Shown: piece by piece, positions 1 through 9,144 of the stretch
Layout of the letters: each line of letters begins with the position of its first letter
Position numbering within the stretch: the stretch's first letter is position 1
Source of the DNA: Rhodosalinus halophilus
GTDB taxonomy: Bacteria > Pseudomonadota > Alphaproteobacteria > Rhodobacterales > Rhodobacteraceae
DNA length: 64,000 bases
Assembly: GCF_003298775.1 (NCBI RefSeq)
Contig: NZ_QNTQ01000002.1
Coordinates: 124,001 to 188,000 of the forward strand
Direction of reading: 5' to 3'
Made by a program: the position numbers and the translations under genes
The notes under the pieces: generated by a model
Seen by the model: only the letters and a program-made list of their open reading frames with translations
What the model was told of the DNA's origin: nothing
Database searches by the model: none

Positions 1-391
1 CGCGCGCAGCCTCCGTGACCGGGCGGAAGCGCTCGAGGCTCTCGTCGATGGTCGCGTTGATGTTGGCCTTCGAGAAGCCCTCCGAGGCCGAGCCGAAGAC
101 CGCGATCTCGTCGGCCTGCGCGGCGATCGCGCGCTCGAGCCCCGTCATGTTGGGCGTGAGCGCGGCGTAGCTCACGCCCGGTGCGCGGCGGATACCGGCC
201 AGCACCTGGCCCGAATCGGCCATCTGCGGCACCCATCTGGGGCTCACGAAGCTCGCCACCTCGATCCGGCGAAAGCCCGCACGGCTCAGGCAGTCGATCA
301 GCGCGATCTTCGCCTCGGTCGGGATATGGGCCTTTTCGTTCTGAAGCCCATCGCGCGGGCCGACCTCGAAGATCTCGACGACCTCAGCCAT
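1..391 (-). CDS. mvaB: Hydroxymethylglutaryl-CoA lyase (partial, C-terminus outside window)
   Basis: Cleaves HMG-CoA to acetoacetate and acetyl-CoA, the last step of leucine breakdown. About 130 N-terminal residues are visible, with the family signature VGPRDGLQNE near residue 10 and ASFVSPRWVPQMAD near residue 45, which carry metal and substrate ligands of HMG-CoA lyases. ATG at 391 overlaps the last 8 bases of the upstream biotin carboxylase gene, so the two are translationally coupled at the end of the leucine operon. The left window edge cuts the gene. Identification is secure from the motifs and the operon context. Confidence 0.93.
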   Translation of the reverse strand, partial: MAEVVEIFEVGPRDGLQNEKAHIPTEAKIALIDCLSRAGFRRIEVASFVSPRWVPQMADSGQVLAGIRRAPGVSYAALTPNMTGLERAIAAQADEIAVFGSASEGFSKANINATIDESLERFRPVTEAAR

Positions 392-2324
392 CGGCCTCTT
401 CCTCCAGCCGGATGAGCGCCGCGCCCGCCTCGACCTGCGCGCCCGGCCCGGCCAGAACCTCGGCCACCACGCCGTCGCGCCAGGCGGTCAGCGCATGTTC
501 CATCTTCATCGCCTCCAGCACGGCGAGACGCTGGCCCGCCGCCACGGCCTGCCCGGACTCGACGAGCACCTCGCGCAGAAGCCCCGGCATCGGCGCCTCG
601 ATCACGTCCTCGCCGCTGGCCACCGCGCCGCGCTCCAGCGGATCGGCGATCTCGAAGACCTGCCCGTGATCGGCGAAGACGGTCACGCGGCCACCGGCCA
701 GATGCGCGCCGGCCCCCGGCCGCCCGTCGAAGCGCCAGCGTCCATCGCGCCGCTCGGCCCGGATCTCGCGCCCGGCGACCTCGATCACATGCGCGTCCGG
801 CGCCTCGGCGCGCAGGTGCACGCCGGTCTCCTCGCCCGCGCGCCGGAGCCCGATCCGTCGCCGCAACGGCGCCCAGAGCGCGAAGCCCGTCGCGGGCGCC
901 TCCGCCGCCGTGAGCCCCGCCGCGGCCAGCGCCGCCTCGGCCCAGACCTCGGGCGCGGGGTCCGGCGCGGCCACCAGCGCCTCGCGGTCGCGGTCGATGA
1001 GCCCCGTGTCCACGTCGCCGGCCGCGAAGCCCGCGTGCTTCGCCAGCGCACCGAGGAAGGCGAGGTTCGTGACCGTGCCCGCCACCTGCGTCTCGCCCAG
1101 GGCGCGACGCAGCTTCATCAGCGCGACCTCGCGCGTGGGGCCGTGCACGACGAGCTTCGCGATCATCGGGTCGTAATGCGGCGTGATCTCGTCGCCCGCG
1201 CGCACGCCCGTGTCGGCGCGCACGCCGGCCGGAAAGGCCAGATGCGCAAGCCGCCCGGTGGCGGGCAGGAAGCCCTTGGGCACGTCCTCGGCATAAAGCC
1301 GCGCCTCGAAGGCATGGCCCGAGAGCGCCAGGTCCTGCTGGCCCGCGGGCAGCGGCTCTCCGGCCGCCACGCGGAACTGCCATTCGACAAGGTCCACGCC
1401 CGTCACCGCCTCGGTCACGGGGTGCTCGACCTGCAGCCGCGTGTTCATCTCCATGAACCAGAAGCGATCGGGCCGCAGCCCCTCTGAGGCGTCCACGATG
1501 AACTCCACCGTGCCGGCGCCGCGATAGCCGATGGCCTCGGCCGCGCGCACGGCCGCCTGCCCCATGGCGCGCCGCATCTCCTCGGTCATGCCCGGCGCCG
1601 GGGCCTCCTCGATCACCTTCTGATGCCGTCGCTGCAGCGAGCAGTCGCGCTCGAACAGATGCACGGCGCGCGTGCCGTCGCCGAAGACCTGCACCTCGAT
1701 GTGGCGCGGCTTGGCGACGAATTTTTCGACGAGCACGGCGTCGTTGCCGAAGGCGCCGCGCGCCTCCGCGCGCGCCGAGGCCAGCGCCTCGGCGAAGTCC
1801 TCCGGCCGGTCCACCCGACGCATCCCCTTGCCGCCGCCGCCGGCGACGGCCTTGATCAGCACCGGATAGCCGATGGCCTCGGCCGCGCCCGCCAGATGCT
1901 CGTCGTCCTGACTCTCGCCGTGATAGCCGGGCACCACCGGAACGCCCGCCTGCTCCATCACATGCTTGGCCGCGTCCTTCAGCCCCATCGCCCGGATCGC
2001 CTCGGCCGAGGGGCCGACGAAGGTCAGACCCGCCGCCTCGACCGCCGCCACGAAGTCCGGGTTCTCGGAGAGGAATCCGTAGCCCGGATGGATCGCCCCG
2101 CAGCCCGTGTCGCGCGCCGCCGCGATGATCGCCGCACCCCGGAGGTAACTCTCGCCCGGCGGCGGCGGCCCGAGGCGCACGGCCATATCCGCCATCGCCA
2201 CATGCCGCGCGCCCGCGTCGGCGTCGGAATAGACCGCCACGGTCCGCATCCCCATCGCGCGTGCCGTCGAAATGACGCGGCAGGCGATCTCGCCCCGGTT
2301 GGCGATCAGAACGCTGTCGAACAC
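384..2324 (-). CDS. mccA: Methylcrotonyl-CoA carboxylase, biotin-carrying alpha subunit
   Basis: ATP-dependent carboxylation of its own biotin, which then carboxylates 3-methylcrotonyl-CoA with the beta subunit. The 646-residue product has biotin carboxylase N-terminal motifs (FDSVLIANRGEIACRV), an ATP-grasp core with a glycine-rich GGGGKGM loop, and a C-terminal biotinyl domain with AMKM (biotinyl lysine about residue 607). A longer reading frame extends upstream, but the family N-terminus begins at the GTG at 2324, preceded by a GAGGGAG ribosome-binding site. It follows mccB after a 136-bp spacer holding an intergenic repeat. Acetyl/propionyl-CoA carboxylase alpha subunits are similar, but the neighbours indicate the MCC form. 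Confidence 0.93.
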   Translation of the reverse strand: MFDSVLIANRGEIACRVISTARAMGMRTVAVYSDADAGARHVAMADMAVRLGPPPPGESYLRGAAIIAAARDTGCGAIHPGYGFLSENPDFVAAVEAAGLTFVGPSAEAIRAMGLKDAAKHVMEQAGVPVVPGYHGESQDDEHLAGAAEAIGYPVLIKAVAGGGGKGMRRVDRPEDFAEALASARAEARGAFGNDAVLVEKFVAKPRHIEVQVFGDGTRAVHLFERDCSLQRRHQKVIEEAPAPGMTEEMRRAMGQAAVRAAEAIGYRGAGTVEFIVDASEGLRPDRFWFMEMNTRLQVEHPVTEAVTGVDLVEWQFRVAAGEPLPAGQQDLALSGHAFEARLYAEDVPKGFLPATGRLAHLAFPAGVRADTGVRAGDEITPHYDPMIAKLVVHGPTREVALMKLRRALGETQVAGTVTNLAFLGALAKHAGFAAGDVDTGLIDRDREALVAAPDPAPEVWAEAALAAAGLTAAEAPATGFALWAPLRRRIGLRRAGEETGVHLRAEAPDAHVIEVAGREIRAERRDGRWRFDGRPGAGAHLAGGRVTVFADHGQVFEIADPLERGAVASGEDVIEAPMPGLLREVLVESGQAVAAGQRLAVLEAMKMEHALTAWRDGVVAEVLAGPGAQVEAGAALIRLEEEADG

Positions 2325-2375
2325 GGCCCCGCTCCCTCGATGCTGCTCTCGCCGGGCGCCGCGGCGCCCCGGTCC

Positions 2376-2438
2376 TTCTTCTTGGTCCAAATATCCCGGG
2401 GGAGTCGCGCGGCACGCGCGACGGGGGCAGCGCCCCCG
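2376..2438 (+). repeat. Intergenic TTCTTCTTGG hairpin repeat, copy A
   Basis: TTCTTCTTGG box, then AAATATCCCGGGGG, then a perfect CGGGGGC-AGC-GCCCCCG stem-loop (2422-2438). It lies between the mccB stop and the mccA start with the hairpin end nearest the mccB stop. Five more copies occur in this window (17648, 19985, 29627, 42638, 49528). Confidence 0.8.
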
Positions 2439-2460
2439 GCCCCCGCGGCCACCCCGCGCC

Positions 2461-4065
2461 TCACATCCGGAACACGCCGAAGCGTGTCTCTTCGATGGGC
2501 GCATTGAGCGCCGCCTTCAGCGACAGCGCCAGCACCTCGCGGCTTTTGCGGGGGTCGACGACACCATCGTCCCAGAGCCGCGCGCTGGCGTAGAGCGGAT
2601 GCGACTGGCGCGCGAACATCTCGATGGTGGGGCGCTTGAACTCGGCTTCCTCCTCGGCCGACCAGTCCTCGCCTGCGCGTTCCATCGCGTCGCGCTTGAC
2701 GGTCGCCAGCACGCCGGCGGCCTGTTCGCCGCCCATGACGCTGATCCGGCTGTTGGGCCATGTCCACAGGAAGCGCGGGCTGTAAGCCCTTCCCGCCATG
2801 CCGTAATTCCCCGCACCGAAGGAGCCGCCCACAAGCAAGGTAACCTTCGGCACCTGCGTCGTGGCGACCGCCGTGACCATCTTCGCGCCGTGGCGCGCGA
2901 TGCCCTCGTTCTCGTAGCGGCGCCCGACCATGAAGCCGGTGATGTTCTGCAGGAACACCAGCGGCACCTTGCGCTGCGAGCAGAGCTCGACGAAATGCGC
3001 GCCCTTCTGCGCGGACTCGGAGAAGAGCACGCCGTTGTTGGCAATGATCCCCACCGGGCAGCCCGCGACATGGGCGAAGCCGCAGACCAGCGTCTCGCCG
3101 AAGCGCGGCTTGAACTCGTCGAGGCGCGAGCCGTCGACGATCCGCGCGATCACCTCGCGGATGTCGTAAGGTGTCTTCAGGTCGGCCGGCACCACGCCCA
3201 GGATCTCCTCCGGGTCGTAGGCCGGCGGCTCGGGGCTCTCCCAGACCACCGTCTGGGGCGGGCGGCGATTGAGCCCCGCCACAGCGCGGCGCGCGAGGGC
3301 GAGCGCGTGGCCGTCGTCCTCGGCGAGGTAGTCGGCGACGCCCGAGAGCCGCGTGTGCACGTCGCCGCCGCCCAGGTCCTCGGCGCTCACCACCTCGCCC
3401 GTCGCGGCCTTCACCAGCGGCGGGCCGGCGAGGAAGATGGTCCCCTGCTCGCGCACGATGATGGTGACGTCCGACATCGCGGGGACATAAGCGCCACCGG
3501 CGGTGCAGGAGCCCATGACCACCGCGATCTGCGGGATGCCCTTCGCGCTCATGTTCGCCTGGTTGTAGAAGATGCGGCCGAAGTGGTCGCGGTCGGGAAA
3601 GACCTCGTCCTGCTGCGGCAGGTTCGCGCCGCCCGAGTCCACGAGGTAGACGCAGGGCAGGTGGTTCTCTTCCGCGATCTCCTGCGCGCGCAGGTGCTTC
3701 TTCACTGTCATCGGGAAGTAGGTGCCGCCCTTCACGGTGGCGTCGTTGCAGACCACCATGCAGTCGAGCCCGTGGATGCGGCCTACGCCTGCGATCACGC
3801 CGGCGCAGGGCGCCGCGCCGTCGTACATGCCGTGCGCCGCCGTCGCGCCGATCTCCAGGAACGGGGAGCCCGGGTCGAGCAGGTTCGCCACCCGCTCGCG
3901 CGGCAGCATCTTGCCCCGCGCGACATGCCGCTCGCGCGCCCGCGCGCCGCCGCCCGCGGCGGCGGCCTCGGCCGCCGTGCGCACCTCGTCCAGAAGCGCC
4001 AGATGCGCGGCGCGGTTGGCCTGAAATTCCTCCGAGCCGGTGAGTACGCGCGAGTCGATCTTCAT
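2461..4065 (-). CDS. mccB: Methylcrotonyl-CoA carboxylase, carboxyltransferase beta subunit
   Basis: Transfers the carboxyl group from biotin to 3-methylcrotonyl-CoA, giving 3-methylglutaconyl-CoA. The 534-residue protein shows acyl-CoA carboxyltransferase features, including [17 protein letters not shown] near residue 50, [20 protein letters not shown] in the first crotonase-fold half, and [15 protein letters not shown] in the second half. Length fits the family (about 535). The start ATG at 4065 overlaps the acyl-CoA ligase stop in an ATGA arrangement, which fixes the start. The neighbouring mccA supplies the biotin. Confidence 0.95.
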   Translation of the reverse strand: MKIDSRVLTGSEEFQANRAAHLALLDEVRTAAEAAAAGGGARARERHVARGKMLPRERVANLLDPGSPFLEIGATAAHGMYDGAAPCAGVIAGVGRIHGLDCMVVCNDATVKGGTYFPMTVKKHLRAQEIAEENHLPCVYLVDSGGANLPQQDEVFPDRDHFGRIFYNQANMSAKGIPQIAVVMGSCTAGGAYVPAMSDVTIIVREQGTIFLAGPPLVKAATGEVVSAEDLGGGDVHTRLSGVADYLAEDDGHALALARRAVAGLNRRPPQTVVWESPEPPAYDPEEILGVVPADLKTPYDIREVIARIVDGSRLDEFKPRFGETLVCGFAHVAGCPVGIIANNGVLFSESAQKGAHFVELCSQRKVPLVFLQNITGFMVGRRYENEGIARHGAKMVTAVATTQVPKVTLLVGGSFGAGNYGMAGRAYSPRFLWTWPNSRISVMGGEQAAGVLATVKRDAMERAGEDWSAEEEAEFKRPTIEMFARQSHPLYASARLWDDGVVDPRKSREVLALSLKAALNAPIEETRFGVFRM

Positions 4066-5615
4066 GCCTCTTCCTCCGTCGCCCGCGCCCGCAGATCGCG
4101 GCGCAGCACCTTGCCCGTCACCGTCATCGGCAAGCTGGGAACAAACGTAATTTCTCTTGGATACGAATGCCTTGCCACACGATCCTTTACGTATTCCCGA
4201 AGCTCTTCCGCCAGCGCCGCATCGTCCGTCACCCCGTCGCGCAGCACCACGAAGGCGACGACGATCTCGGTGCGCATCGGGTCGGGCTTGCCCACGACAC
4301 CGGCCGAGGCCACCGCCGGATGGGTGATCAGGCAGTCCTCGATCTCGGCCGGCCCTATGCGGTAGCCCGCCGAGGTGATCACGTCGTCCTCGCGGCCGAG
4401 GAAGCGCAGGTAGCCCTCCTCCCACATGCCCCGGTCGCCCGTGAGCATCCAGTCGCCGCGGAACTTCCCGGCCGTGGCCTCGGGCCGGTTCCAGTAGCCG
4501 AGCATCATGCTGGCCGAGCCGCGACGGATCGCCACGTCGCCCTCGCCCTCGGCGGGCCGGCCCTCGGTGTCGATCACGGCGACCTCGTGGCCCGGCACCG
4601 GCTTGCCGATAGAGCCCGGTCTCGGTTCGAAGAGCGCGCCGCAGGAGCTCGCCACCATGTTGCACTCGGTCTGGCCGTAGAACTCGTTGATCGTGACGCC
4701 GAGGGCGCGGCGGCCCCAGTCGAGCATCTCGGCGCCCAGCGGCTCGCCCCCCGAGGCGACGGAGCGCAGGCCAGGGAGCGCGACGTCGGCGGCCTTCAGC
4801 ATCCTGAGCGAGGTGGGCGGGAAAAAGACGTTTCTGACAGAACCTTCCCGCACGATATTCACGGCATCCTCGGGGGTGAACTTCGGGCGGCGGGCCGCGA
4901 CGACGGGCACGCCCAGCGCCAGTCCCGGCATCGCCACGTCGAAGAGCCCGCCGATCCAGGCCCAGTCGGCCGGCGTCCAGAGCACGTCGTCCTCCTGTCC
5001 GAGGAAATCGTGGCTCATTTCCACCCCCGGCAGGTGCCCGGTAAGCACGCGGTGACCGTGCAGCGCGCCCTTGGGCGATCCGGTGGTGCCGGAGGTGTAG
5101 ATGATGACGGCCGGATCCTCCGGGCCGGTGTCCGCCACCGCGACCGGCGTGGTCGAAAGCCGCGCCTCTTCCGGCACCAGCACGGCGCCCTCCCAGGCGC
5201 GCAGCGCCTCGGGCGGGTCGCGATCGGCAACGACCAGCTTCGCGCCCGCGTCCGAAAGGCGCATCACCAGAGCCTCGCGCCCGAAGAGCTTGAAAAGCGG
5301 GATGGAAATCGCGCCCAGCTTCCAGGCGGCGAGATGCGCGGCCAGTGTCCAGGCGTCCTGCGAGCGCAGCACGCCGACACGATCGCCCGGCCCGACGCCC
5401 TGCGCCGCAAAGGCGGCCGCAAGCCCGTCCGTCCTCTCGCGCAACCGGCCGTAGCTGATCGCTTCGCGGCCCTCCGAGAGATCCAGCACCGCCAGACGCT
5501 CGGGCGCGGTTTCCGCCCAATTGTCAAGCGCCTGCCGGGCCATGTTCAGGCGCCCGGGCAGCGCCCAGCGGAAGCCCGCGCGGAGCGCCTCGTATGTCGC
5601 GGCCCGCCCCAGCAT
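4062..5615 (-). CDS. AMP-dependent acyl-CoA synthetase of the leucine operon
   Basis: ANL-superfamily ligase, 517 residues, that would activate a carboxylic acid to its CoA thioester through an acyl-adenylate. The P-loop [18 protein letters not shown] is near residue 170, [10 protein letters not shown] is the A5 region, [23 protein letters not shown] carries the hinge, and the C-terminal [13 protein letters not shown] holds the catalytic lysine. The sequence resembles the medium-chain/acetyl-CoA-synthetase-like (MACS) branch. Position between a flavodoxin-like gene (1-bp TGATG overlap) and mccB (4-bp overlap) suggests isovalerate or another branched short-chain acid. The substrate is inferred only from context. 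Confidence 0.88.
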   Translation of the reverse strand: MLGRAATYEALRAGFRWALPGRLNMARQALDNWAETAPERLAVLDLSEGREAISYGRLRERTDGLAAAFAAQGVGPGDRVGVLRSQDAWTLAAHLAAWKLGAISIPLFKLFGREALVMRLSDAGAKLVVADRDPPEALRAWEGAVLVPEEARLSTTPVAVADTGPEDPAVIIYTSGTTGSPKGALHGHRVLTGHLPGVEMSHDFLGQEDDVLWTPADWAWIGGLFDVAMPGLALGVPVVAARRPKFTPEDAVNIVREGSVRNVFFPPTSLRMLKAADVALPGLRSVASGGEPLGAEMLDWGRRALGVTINEFYGQTECNMVASSCGALFEPRPGSIGKPVPGHEVAVIDTEGRPAEGEGDVAIRRGSASMMLGYWNRPEATAGKFRGDWMLTGDRGMWEEGYLRFLGREDDVITSAGYRIGPAEIEDCLITHPAVASAGVVGKPDPMRTEIVVAFVVLRDGVTDDAALAEELREYVKDRVARHSYPREITFVPSLPMTVTGKVLRRDLRARATEEEA

Positions 5616-6331
5616 CAGGCGCGATAGTCCGGGTTCTCGTAGTCGAAGCGGCAGCCGGCCTTCCAGGCGCGGCGGTCGTTGCCCTCGTTCGGATAGCCGC
5701 CGGCCGCCCGCAGCATCAGCGCCAGATGCATCAGGTTCCACGTCATGATCGTGGTGTTGCGTTGCGTGAAGTCGTTGCCGAAGCCGGCGCGGGCGCCCTC
5801 CACCTCGTCCCCGTAGGAGGGCCCCGGCCCGGCCTCTCCGATCCAGCCGCAGTCCGCCTGCGGCGGCAGCGTGTAGCCAAGATGGTTCAGCGCATATCCG
5901 ACCGTCATGGCGACATGCTTGATGCCGTCTTCGTTGCCGGTGACGACGCATCCGCCGACCTTGCCGTAATAGACAGACTGTCCACGATCGTTGAGGCCGC
6001 CCGACATGCCGTAGAGCCGCTCGATCAGGATACGGCAGACCGAGCTTTCCTCGCCGAGCCATATCGGCGTGCCGATCACGAGGATGTCGGCGGCCTTCAC
6101 CCTTTCCCAGAGCGCGGGCCAGTCGTCGCGCGGCCAGCCGTGCCCGGTCATGTCCGGGTAGACGCCGGGCGGCACCTGATGGTCGAGCATGTGCAGCCGA
6201 TCGACGGAGACACCCTGCTTTTCCATGATGTCGGCGGAGGCGCCCATAAGCAGCGCGGTATGGCTTTCGCGCCACTCCCGCTTGAGCGAGGTGTTCACGT
6301 AGAGCGCGGAAAGATCGGCGAACCCGGTCAT
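5615..6331 (-). CDS. Flavodoxin-fold NAD(P)H-dependent oxidoreductase in leucine operon
   Basis: The 238-residue product has a flavodoxin/NADPH-FMN-reductase layout: an N-terminal strand SALYVNTSLKR, a central ILVIGTPIWLGEESSV loop typical of FMN phosphate or isoalloxazine binding, and YYGKVGGCVVTGNEDG. It probably binds FMN and moves electrons in the cytoplasm. It overlaps the 107-residue gene upstream (ATGA) and the ligase downstream (TGATG), so it is cotranscribed with leucine catabolism. What it reduces there is unknown; electron disposal linked to isovaleryl-CoA dehydrogenase is only a guess. Confidence 0.8.
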   Translation of the reverse strand: MTGFADLSALYVNTSLKREWRESHTALLMGASADIMEKQGVSVDRLHMLDHQVPPGVYPDMTGHGWPRDDWPALWERVKAADILVIGTPIWLGEESSVCRILIERLYGMSGGLNDRGQSVYYGKVGGCVVTGNEDGIKHVAMTVGYALNHLGYTLPPQADCGWIGEAGPGPSYGDEVEGARAGFGNDFTQRNTTIMTWNLMHLALMLRAAGGYPNEGNDRRAWKAGCRFDYENPDYRA

Positions 6332-6651
6332 CCGGAAGCCTCCCTGTCGTCGGCGTTGCGTGTCCCGGGCGTATCGGCGCGCAGAAGCTGACCCCAGGGC
6401 GCGACCGCCCAGAGGTGGCGGGCGCCCGGCCGCCCGGGCGGGGTGCAGATCACGACGACGCGCTCGAAGAGCGCCGCGCCCGGCTCCGCGTGGCAGTCGG
6501 CCCGATCCCCGCCCGCGGCGACGTAGCGGCCGGCATACCGGTCGATCACCGCGGACTCGTCGAGCGTGGCCGTCATCCAGCCCAGCCGCAGCCCGAGCGC
6601 CGCAGCCAGCGCCGAGAGCGTCAGAAGCGACAGCATCGCCCAGCGCGGCAT
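6328..6651 (-). CDS. Small membrane-anchored or exported protein of unknown function
   Basis: A 107-residue protein with one hydrophobic N-terminal segment (about residues 5-25, LSLLTLSALAAALGLRLGW), either a signal peptide or an anchor. A short polar domain with two cysteines (DCHAEPG and VVICTPP) follows. It sits 16 bp downstream of isovaleryl-CoA dehydrogenase and overlaps the flavodoxin-like gene by 4 bp, so it is part of the operon. I do not recognise a family. The cysteine pair could form a disulphide if the domain is periplasmic. Confidence 0.65.
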   Translation of the reverse strand: MPRWAMLSLLTLSALAAALGLRLGWMTATLDESAVIDRYAGRYVAAGGDRADCHAEPGAALFERVVVICTPPGRPGARHLWAVAPWGQLLRADTPGTRNADDREASG

Positions 6652-6667
6652 GACCGGCCCTTCCGCC

Positions 6668-7831
6668 TCACGCCATCGCCCCCATCATCTCGCGCCCGAT
6701 CAGCATGCGACGGATCTCGGAGGTGCCGGCGCCGATCTCCATGAGCTTGGCGTCGCGGAAGATGCGCGAGACGGGCGTGTCGCTGAGAAAGCCCGCGCCG
6801 CCCATCGCCTGGACCGCCTGATGGGCCACCGTCATCGCCTCCTCGCTGGCGTAGAGCACGCAGGCCGCGGCGTCGGCGCGCGTCACCTCGCCCCGGTCGC
6901 AGGCGCGCGCCACCTCGTAGACGTAGGCGCGGGCCGAGTTCATCTTGGTGTACATGTCGGCCATCTTGCCCTGCATCAGCTGGAAGTTGCCGATGGGCTC
7001 GCCGAACTGCTTGCGGTCGCGCATGTAGGGCATGATCTCGTCGAGGCAGGCGGCCATGATGCCGGTGCCGATGCCCGAGAGCACCACGCGCTCGTAGTCG
7101 AGCCCCGACATCAGCACGCGCACGCCCTTGCCCTCTTCGCCGAGGACGTTCTCGAAGGGCACCTCGACATCCTCGAAGATCAGCTCGGCCGTGTTCGAGC
7201 CGCGCATGCCGAGCTTGTCGAAATGCGGGCTGGTCGAGAAGCCGGCCATGTCCTTCTCGATCAGGAAGGCGGTGATGCCCTTCGACCCCGCCTCCGGATC
7301 GGTCTTGGCGTAGACCACCAGAACGTCGGCGTCGGGGCCGTTGGTGATCCAGTACTTGGTGCCGTTGAGCCGGTAGTGGTCGTTGCGTCGCTCCGCCGCC
7401 AGCTTCATGCCGACGACGTCGGAGCCCGCGCCCGCCTCCGACATGGCGAGCGCGCCCACATGCTCGCCCGAGACGAGGCGGGGCAGGTATTTCGCCTTCT
7501 GCTCCGCCGTCCCGTTGAGCCGGATCTGGTTGACGCAGAGGTTGGAATGCGCGCCGTAGGAGAGGCTCACCGAGGCCGAGGCGCGGGCGATCTCCTCGAC
7601 GGCCACGACATGCGCGAGATAGCCCATTTCCGCACCGCCGTAGTCCTCTTCGACGGTGATGCCCAAGAGGCCGAGGTCGCCCATCTCGCGCCAGAGCGCG
7701 TGCGGAAAGACGTTCTCCCGGTCGATCTCGGCGGCGAGCGGCTTCACCCGCTCCTGCGCCCAGCGGTGCACCGTGTCGCGCAGCGCCTCGACGTCCTCGC
7801 CCAGATCGAAGCGCATGGAGGCCATGAACAT
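6668..7831 (-). CDS. ivd: Isovaleryl-CoA dehydrogenase
   Basis: FAD-dependent oxidation of isovaleryl-CoA to 3-methylcrotonyl-CoA, passing electrons to ETF. 387 residues, typical acyl-CoA dehydrogenase length. Visible motifs are [15 protein letters not shown] (residues about 129-143), [12 protein letters not shown], and [11 protein letters not shown], whose Glu247 matches the catalytic base position of isovaleryl-CoA dehydrogenases, plus a C-terminal [17 protein letters not shown] at 7831 has a GGGAGGG ribosome-binding site; an ATG two codons later is possible. First gene of the operon. Confidence 0.95.
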   Translation of the reverse strand: MFMASMRFDLGEDVEALRDTVHRWAQERVKPLAAEIDRENVFPHALWREMGDLGLLGITVEEDYGGAEMGYLAHVVAVEEIARASASVSLSYGAHSNLCVNQIRLNGTAEQKAKYLPRLVSGEHVGALAMSEAGAGSDVVGMKLAAERRNDHYRLNGTKYWITNGPDADVLVVYAKTDPEAGSKGITAFLIEKDMAGFSTSPHFDKLGMRGSNTAELIFEDVEVPFENVLGEEGKGVRVLMSGLDYERVVLSGIGTGIMAACLDEIMPYMRDRKQFGEPIGNFQLMQGKMADMYTKMNSARAYVYEVARACDRGEVTRADAAACVLYASEEAMTVAHQAVQAMGGAGFLSDTPVSRIFRDAKLMEIGAGTSEIRRMLIGREMMGAMA

Positions 7832-7846
7832 CGCCGCCCTCCCTTA

Positions 7847-7864
7847 ATTGAACAGGTGTTCAAT
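7847..7864. promoter_or_regulatory. Palindromic operator over the leucine-operon promoter
   Basis: Perfect 18-bp palindrome ATTGAACAGGTGTTCAAT (8-bp arms, GG centre), 16 bp upstream of the ivd start. It overlaps the predicted -10 region, so a bound protein would block transcription. Length and symmetry suit a TetR-type repressor. No regulator gene is adjacent in the window. Confidence 0.7.
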
Positions 7865-7889
7865 ACTATCCCGTCCGTGGTCCGGTCAA
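7860..7889 (-). promoter_or_regulatory. Predicted promoter of the leucine operon
   Basis: On the minus strand, TTGACC (7889-7884), an 18-bp spacer and TATTGA (7865-7860). The -10 lies within the 18-bp palindrome, consistent with repression. Confidence 0.5.
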
Positions 7890-7900
7890 CACTCCCGCCG

Positions 7901-9106
7901 CTATTCGGCGGCCTGATGTCCCTGCGCCGCCGCCTGCACCTCGGCGCGGATGATCCGGGCGACCTGCGCGCAGTCCTCCAGGCTGAAGGTCAGCGGCAGC
8001 CGCATGTCGAGAAGTCCCGCGAGCACGCGATCGGTGGCCGGCATCGGCTCGGACGGCGCGTAACGCCAGGAGTCGTAGCGCGAGGTGAAGCCGCGCGGCT
8101 CGGCCTCGCCGAACCACTTCAGCTCGACCCCGCGGCGGGCGCAGCGCGCGACGAGTCCGGCGATCGCCTCGGCCGGCCAGTCGAGCAGCAGGAACTGGAA
8201 GGAGGAGCCGACGAAGGCCTCTTCGGCCGGCCGCTCGACGAGCGACAGACCCGGCGTGCCGCGCAGCCCCTCTTCGACGACACGATAGCGCTCCGTCCAG
8301 GCCGCGCATCGCGCCCGCAGACCGCGCAGCTGCGGGCGCAGGATCGCGGCGCGCAGATTGTCCATCCGGCCCGAGACGTTGGGGGTTTCCCACTTGAGCC
8401 GGTCGAAGGCCTCGGGCGGCGGCGCAGCGCGGTGGCGGGCGTAGAGCATGTAGGAGCCCGAGAACAGGATCATCCGCGCCGCCAGCTCGGCGTCGTCGGT
8501 GACGATCAGCCCCCCCTCGCCCGAATTCATGTGCTTGTAGGTCTGCGTGGAGTAGCAGCCGACGGCCCCGTGCCGCCCCGAGGGCACGCCGCGCCAGGCC
8601 GCCCCCATGGTGTGCGCGCAGTCCTCGATCACCGTGACCCCGGCGGCGTCGCAGATCGCCATGAGCCGGTCCATGTCCGCGATGTGCCCGCGCATGTGGC
8701 TGAGCAGCAGCACGCGCGCCCGATCCGCCTTCGCCGCGAGATCGTCGAGGTCGATGGTCAGCGCCTCCGTCACGCCCACATGGATCGGCCGCGCGCCGAG
8801 GCTGGCGATCGCGCCGGGCACCGGCGCCAGCGTGAAGGCGTTGGAGAGCACGGCATCGCCCGGCCGCACGCCCACGGCGCGCAGCGCCGTCGCCATCGCG
8901 TAGCCGCCGCTCGCCACGGCGAGGCAGTAGCGCGCGCCGGTGAAGGCGGCGAACTCCTCTTCCAGAAGGGCGACCTCGCCCGCCTCGCCTGGGGCCAGGT
9001 TGTAACGGTGGAGCCGGCCGTGGCGCATCGCCTCGACGGCGGCCGCGATCCCCTCTTCCGGGATCGGCTCCTGCTGGGTGAAGTTCCCGGTGAAGCGCTC
9101 GCTCAT
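7901..9106 (-). CDS. DegT/DnrJ/EryC1/StrS-family PLP aminotransferase
   Basis: 401 residues with the layout of sugar aminotransferases: VLSNAFTLAPVPGAIASLGARP (substrate loop), VTVIEDCAHTMGA (the PLP-ring aspartate) and YSTQTYKHMNSGEGG containing the Schiff-base lysine. These enzymes usually transaminate keto-sugars for envelope polysaccharides or antibiotics. No sugar-nucleotide genes are nearby, so the substrate cannot be inferred, and the gene seems monocistronic between ivd and gph. A TTGACG-N17-CATTGA box ends 6 nt before the ATG, so the mRNA may be leaderless; only a weak GAAGAA precedes the start. Confidence 0.85.
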   Translation of the reverse strand: MSERFTGNFTQQEPIPEEGIAAAVEAMRHGRLHRYNLAPGEAGEVALLEEEFAAFTGARYCLAVASGGYAMATALRAVGVRPGDAVLSNAFTLAPVPGAIASLGARPIHVGVTEALTIDLDDLAAKADRARVLLLSHMRGHIADMDRLMAICDAAGVTVIEDCAHTMGAAWRGVPSGRHGAVGCYSTQTYKHMNSGEGGLIVTDDAELAARMILFSGSYMLYARHRAAPPPEAFDRLKWETPNVSGRMDNLRAAILRPQLRGLRARCAAWTERYRVVEEGLRGTPGLSLVERPAEEAFVGSSFQFLLLDWPAEAIAGLVARCARRGVELKWFGEAEPRGFTSRYDSWRYAPSEPMPATDRVLAGLLDMRLPLTFSLEDCAQVARIIRAEVQAAAQGHQAAE

Positions 9107-9144
9107 GGTTCTTCAATGACGGCGCGGGCGCGCTGCGTCAACGC

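Noticed and set aside
2272-4365. A 697-codon plus-strand frame across mccB
   Set aside because: Low-complexity His/Arg/Ala content, opposite a gene with diagnostic carboxyltransferase motifs.
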